From the NCBI RefSeq assembly GCF_027922005.1, contig NZ_BSEV01000013.1:125384-189383 (forward strand): a stretch of 64,000 bases of DNA, written 5' to 3'. Made by a program: the position numbers and the translations under genes. The notes under the pieces were generated by a model. The model was given only the letters and a program-made list of their open reading frames with translations. It searched no databases and had not been told where the DNA came from. This document shows positions 63,324 to 64,000 of the stretch, piece by piece. The stretch is from Streptosporangium carneum (GTDB taxonomy: Bacteria; Actinomycetota; Actinomycetes; Streptosporangiales; Streptosporangiaceae). The first letter of the stretch is position 1. Each line of letters begins with the position of its first letter.

Positions 63324-63582
63324 ACGTCCTCCCGGTGCACCCGTGACAGCTCAAGAGAGATGAGCTGACAGAAGTGAACGTACGCCCCTGTCCTGCCCGG
63401 TCAAGGCCCCGTTCAAGCTCGACGCCCACTCCTCGCCCGTCTCTTGCCCACCGCCTTGCCCGCCGCCGCGTTCACCGCCCTGCCCGTCGCCGTGCCCGCC
63501 CTCCCTCAGCCACCCTCCCGCCTTCCCTCAGCCGCCCTCCCGTTCGCGGCCCGGCCGCCTCGCCGCGCGCCCTCCGCCGGGC

Positions 63583-64000
63583 TCAGGCCAGGGGGAGGTC
63601 GTCCTCGTGGACGTCCTGACGGCGCGGACCCAGGATGCGGCGGTCGGCCTCGTCGATCCGGACGTCGTTGATGCTCGCCTCACGCCGTCGCATCAGCCCG
63701 TCGTCGGCGAACTCCCACAGCTCGTTGCCGTAGCTGCGCCACCACTGACCGTCCGCGTCGTGCCATTCGTACTGGAACCGTACGGCGATGCGGTTCCCGT
63801 CGAACGCCCACAGGTTCTTGCGGAGCGCGTAGTCCTGCTCCCTGGCCCACTTGCGGGCGAGAAACTCCTTGATCTCCTCGCGTCCGGTGAGGAACTCCTC
63901 CCGGTTGCGCCAGACCGAGTCCGGTGTGTAGGCGAGGGAGACCCGTTCGGGATCCCGCGTGTTCCAGGCGTCCTCGGCGGCCCGGACCTTGGCCCTGGCC
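63583..64000 (-). CDS. DUF1348 (NTF2-fold) protein, 5' end outside window
   Basis: A partial gene; 138 codons from the stop at 63583 to the window edge. The visible sequence reads [20 protein letters not shown], then [40 protein letters not shown] and [20 protein letters not shown], typical of DUF1348 nuclear-transport-factor-2-like proteins. Function unknown. The start codon must lie beyond 64000. It is transcribed toward the cox operon on the same strand but is not closely linked to it. Confidence 0.85.
   Translation of the reverse strand, partial: ARAKVRAAEDAWNTRDPERVSLAYTPDSVWRNREEFLTGREEIKEFLARKWAREQDYALRKNLWAFDGNRIAVRFQYEWHDADGQWWRSYGNELWEFADDGLMRRREASINDVRIDEADRRILGPRRQDVHEDDLPLA

Overview
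The window is chromosomal DNA of a high-GC actinomycete. Codon third positions are almost all G or C, GTG starts are common, and the gene families are typical of filamentous Actinobacteria (WhiJ/DUF397 regulators, DUF5335, WYL regulators, PadR pairs, form II CODH-like hydroxylases). The mix of families is compatible with Streptosporangiaceae, but that is an inference. I see no rRNA, tRNA, transposase, integrase, CRISPR array or replication origin.

Layout. 0-2 kb: a WhiJ-type regulatory trio (RsbW-like ATPase, XRE-DUF5753, DUF397). 2-4 kb: a large unidentified membrane protein. 4-7.5 kb: two tandem, recently duplicated secreted alpha/beta hydrolases of the tripeptidyl-aminopeptidase type. 7.5-9.7 kb: a WYL regulator divergent from an epoxide hydrolase, with an inverted repeat between them. 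9.8-12.8 kb: a secreted FN3-FN3-CBM2 protein, a frameshifted gene remnant, and a PadR regulator coupled to a membrane protein with an extraordinary Arg-Ala-Leu-Asp repeat domain. 13.3-21.9 kb: a tightly overlapping operon of membrane-anchored methyltransferase, two GT2 proteins and a GT2-TagF fusion, probably for a wall teichoic acid-like polymer, followed by a small secreted Gly/Asp/Glu/Asn-repeat protein. 23-28.3 kb: a secreted M36 metalloprotease and a beta-propeller lipoprotein. 28.4-33.2 kb: aldehyde dehydrogenase, TPP riboswitch plus thiC, DUF5335, and an SDR. 33.5-34.9 kb: an RloA-like ATPase whose usual RloB partner is reduced to a stump. 35-37 kb: a NarL-type two-component system. 37.3-47.5 kb: PAF-acetylhydrolase-like lipase, a FitAB/VapBC-type toxin-antitoxin pair, VOC protein, PLP decarboxylase, small secreted protein, DUF885 protein, C45 hydrolase, SDR, and guaA with a textbook terminator. 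48-58 kb: a second surface-polymer region (acyltransferase-3, polysaccharide deacetylase, CDP-alcohol phosphatidyltransferase, two tandem sulfotransferases, GT4, and a second GT2-TagF fusion). 58.3-63.3 kb: a coxS-coxL-coxM-coxG operon for a form II CODH-like molybdenum hydroxylase. The window ends inside a DUF1348/NTF2-like gene.

Themes. (1) Two separate loci carry GT2-TagF fusions, and the second also carries sulfotransferases, an acyltransferase and a deacetylase. Together they could build and decorate an anionic, possibly sulfated, wall polymer. (2) Short GC-rich tandem repeats recur in and between genes (36 bp x4 at 12.9 kb, 51 bp x2 at 15.0 kb, 32 bp x2 at 22.05 kb, 12 bp x5 at 27.1 kb, about 48-55 bp x3 at 54.0 kb, 24 bp x4 at 58.2 kb). 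(3) Several paralogue pairs look recently duplicated or gene-converted. Nothing seen is certain to be a new system. The most unusual items are the RALD-repeat protein with its PadR operator, the sulfotransferase-TagF neighbourhood, and the orphaned RloA.
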